Origin: Psilocybe azurescens
Lineage: Eukaryota; Basidiomycota; Agaricomycetes; Agaricales; Agrocybaceae
DNA: 64,000 nt
Direction: 5' to 3'
Assembly (NCBI GenBank): GCA_023853785.1
Contig: JAJIRX010000622.1
Coordinates: 62,001-126,000, forward strand
Shown piece after piece: positions 62,901 to 64,000 of the stretch (its first letter is position 1; every line of letters starts with the position of its first letter). Both the position numbers and the translations under genes were made by a program. Below the pieces are notes generated by a model, which was not told the DNA's origin, ran no database searches, and saw only the letters and a list, made by a program, of their open reading frames with translations.

Positions 62901-63006
62901 TTTCGTTGAAGGTGCCGTCTATTATGCACTTGGGGCCACTCACCGATGCGTCTTGTAATTCTTCTTCCTCTTCCTCCAAGGCATTCCAGTCATCATATGG
63001 GGCCAT
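59992..63006 (-). CDS. KU70: Ku70 DNA-end-binding protein, two homopolymer slips
   Basis: Many exons. MAPYDDWNALEEEEE start; von Willebrand-like part with VILF, SESMLEPYDDPKYEDVK, LFTALEAATQIQKKKI, DSVGIMLFNT, FLFQPISPLSAPKIQEL, TSCNWIIRDG and ASKRVFLITDEDDPH; then FEPVxxxx-free core FSVPFQLADGFTIGIKGYG, EQKKGTYKYFADVDNE, KIVYGPDLGMGASKPEVG, PFFTAEDIRSFRTLGLEP, IKLLGFKDRAELQLEDNVK, SYSGSKRTFSALLKSMIEK and ASPVFCALLPQ; the C-terminal SAP-like segment has LRVDQLK and FLKSKGESVSGKKADLVD. Forms the Ku70-Ku80 ring of non-homologous end joining and telomere protection in the nucleus. Two single bases are missing: the A run 62846-62850 (needed to read FCIDCSESM) and the T run 60037-60042 (needed for the SAP end). 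Otherwise intact. Confidence 0.93.
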
Positions 63007-63276
63007 AGTGTGCTTCTCTTATAATTTCAGGTATATTCTTGTTCAACTCAGAAAGAACATAAAACAAAGATGAGGTCAGAAATTAGTACGAGAATAAGGA
63101 AGGTCGAAGTTCAAATAAGCGTCTCCACTTGCTCGAGTCACTGTGACCGGACGCGACTGTGACAGTCACGTGAATAACACTGACTCAGATCTGGATTTTG
63201 CCCGCACTAGTTGATAACTTGAACTTGCACGGCCACTTTGAAAACCTAGCAATCCACCACAGTCCAAGGACTCTCA
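63007..63276. promoter_or_regulatory. Bidirectional promoter of Ku70 and RRD1
   Basis: Only 270 bp separate the two ATGs, which point away from each other. It contains TCACGTGA at about 63167-63174 and the near-symmetric GTCACTGTGAC / GACTGTGACAGTC motifs just before it. No TATA box is obvious, as in many housekeeping promoters. Confidence 0.5.
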
Positions 63277-64000
63277 ATGCACAAAAATCTTCCTGAACTT
63301 AGAGAAATTTTACTCTCTGAAGTATCCGGGTTCAAATCACCTCCGAGCTTGAAGATTCGGACGGATGACGATGTCGAACACTGGAAAACCACACAGTCGT
63401 ACATCGACTATGGTATTTTTCTGCGGCGATTAAATGAATCTGTCGTAGGTCATTTCTTGCCTTGGGAACCAGAGAACCAGAGCCCAGTGAGCTATTTGCG
63501 ATCGAATCCAATACATCGCATTCAATCAAGAATTATCACCTAGTCGATAAAAAGATTCTGGCACTTCTTGATGAACTGGCCCAATGGGTAGACGAGATAC
63601 CAGCTCTACAAACACCGCAGCGATTTGGAAATCTTGCCTTCCGAACTTGGGGGCAACGACTGGAGGAGGTCTGCACCGCTCGATTCATAATTTTTGTCTT
63701 CAGTGTTGATGCATGATTTTGGCAGCGATGTGATGATATACTCCAGAAATTGCTGGCACCAGATTACTTGGAGGTGATACCATATATCAAGCCGTATCTT
63801 CTCGTCTCTTTTGGCTCTTTTACCCGAATGGACTATGGCAGCGGTCATGAGACTTCATTCGCGCTCTTTCTGCTCTGCTTGACTCTCGTTCGGTTTTTCC
63901 AACCTGACCCTACGGAAGAACGTGACCTCGTCCTGTCGGTCTTCTTACGCTATCTTAATCTCTGCTGGAAGCTTCAAGATACATACAGACTCGAGCCTGC
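63277..64000 (+). CDS. RRD1: PP2A phosphatase activator (PTPA/RRD1), 3' end outside window
   Basis: Exons 63277-63486, 63544-63668 and 63726 to beyond the window. Peptidyl-prolyl isomerase that activates protein phosphatase 2A catalytic subunits (yeast Rrd1/Ypa1, animal PTPA) in cytosol and nucleus. Landmarks: WKTTQSYIDYGIFLRRLNE; LALLDELAQWVDEIPALQ; QRFGNLAFRTWGQRLEE; LEVIPYIKPYLLVSFGSF; and the signature RMDYGSGHETSFALFL, then LNLCWKLQDTYRLEPA at the edge. One missing A in the run 63549-63553 restores SIKKILALLDEL and brings exon 2 into phase. The C-terminal half is not in the window. RRD1 rather than RRD2 is a guess. Confidence 0.9.

Overview
The window is nuclear DNA of a mushroom-forming basidiomycete (Agaricomycetes). 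The evidence is: short GT-AG introns of about 45-70 nt in nearly every gene; protein families confined to or expanded in this class (DUF6532, DUF6533, DUF6534, BTB and ankyrin/MYND families); a fungal CBM1 cellulose-binding module; and a decayed Ty3/gypsy LTR retrotransposon.

Layout. (1) 1-15.5 kb is repeat-rich and gene-poor: the 3' part of a DUF6532 gene, a pair of about 1.9-kb direct repeats read as LTRs (3434-5339 and 9280-11136) with a gypsy integrase C-terminal remnant between them, several patches built from shuffled short words with a TGGA core, and a possible non-autonomous element (12095-13995) with an acidic low-complexity reading frame and a tRNA-like SINE head. (2) 15.5-30.1 kb is an accessory block: three DUF6534 multi-spanning membrane proteins (one minus, two plus), a secreted GMC flavo-oxidoreductase with a C-terminal CBM1, a DUF6533-type membrane protein, and a small secreted crystallin-like protein. 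(3) 31.6-42.4 kb: a BTB/POZ protein, the mitochondrial copper-protein factor COA6, a Ser-rich unknown protein, and a long arrestin-domain protein with a disordered Pro/Ser-rich tail. (4) 44.6-64 kb is more conserved: mitochondrial ribosomal protein uL30m, an unknown gene, checkpoint clamp subunit HUS1, a Maf nucleotide pyrophosphatase, a MYND/ankyrin remnant, glutaredoxin Grx3/4, Ku70, and the start of a PP2A activator (RRD1/PTPA) that runs off the end.

The genes do not form one pathway. HUS1, Ku70 and Maf are genome-maintenance genes, Grx3/4 and COA6 belong to iron-sulfur and copper biology, and the GMC-CBM1 and crystallin-like proteins are secreted. The accessory block pairs predicted membrane sensors with secreted enzymes, but a functional link is only inference.

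Main technical point: Ku70, RRD1, the arrestin gene, the GMC gene and two DUF6534 genes each need one to three single added bases to read through, mostly in runs of A/T or G/C. When these are allowed for, every splice phase fits. This points to homopolymer undercalling in the assembly rather than to many independent pseudogenes. All exon models were made by eye from splice signals and family knowledge; no searches were run.
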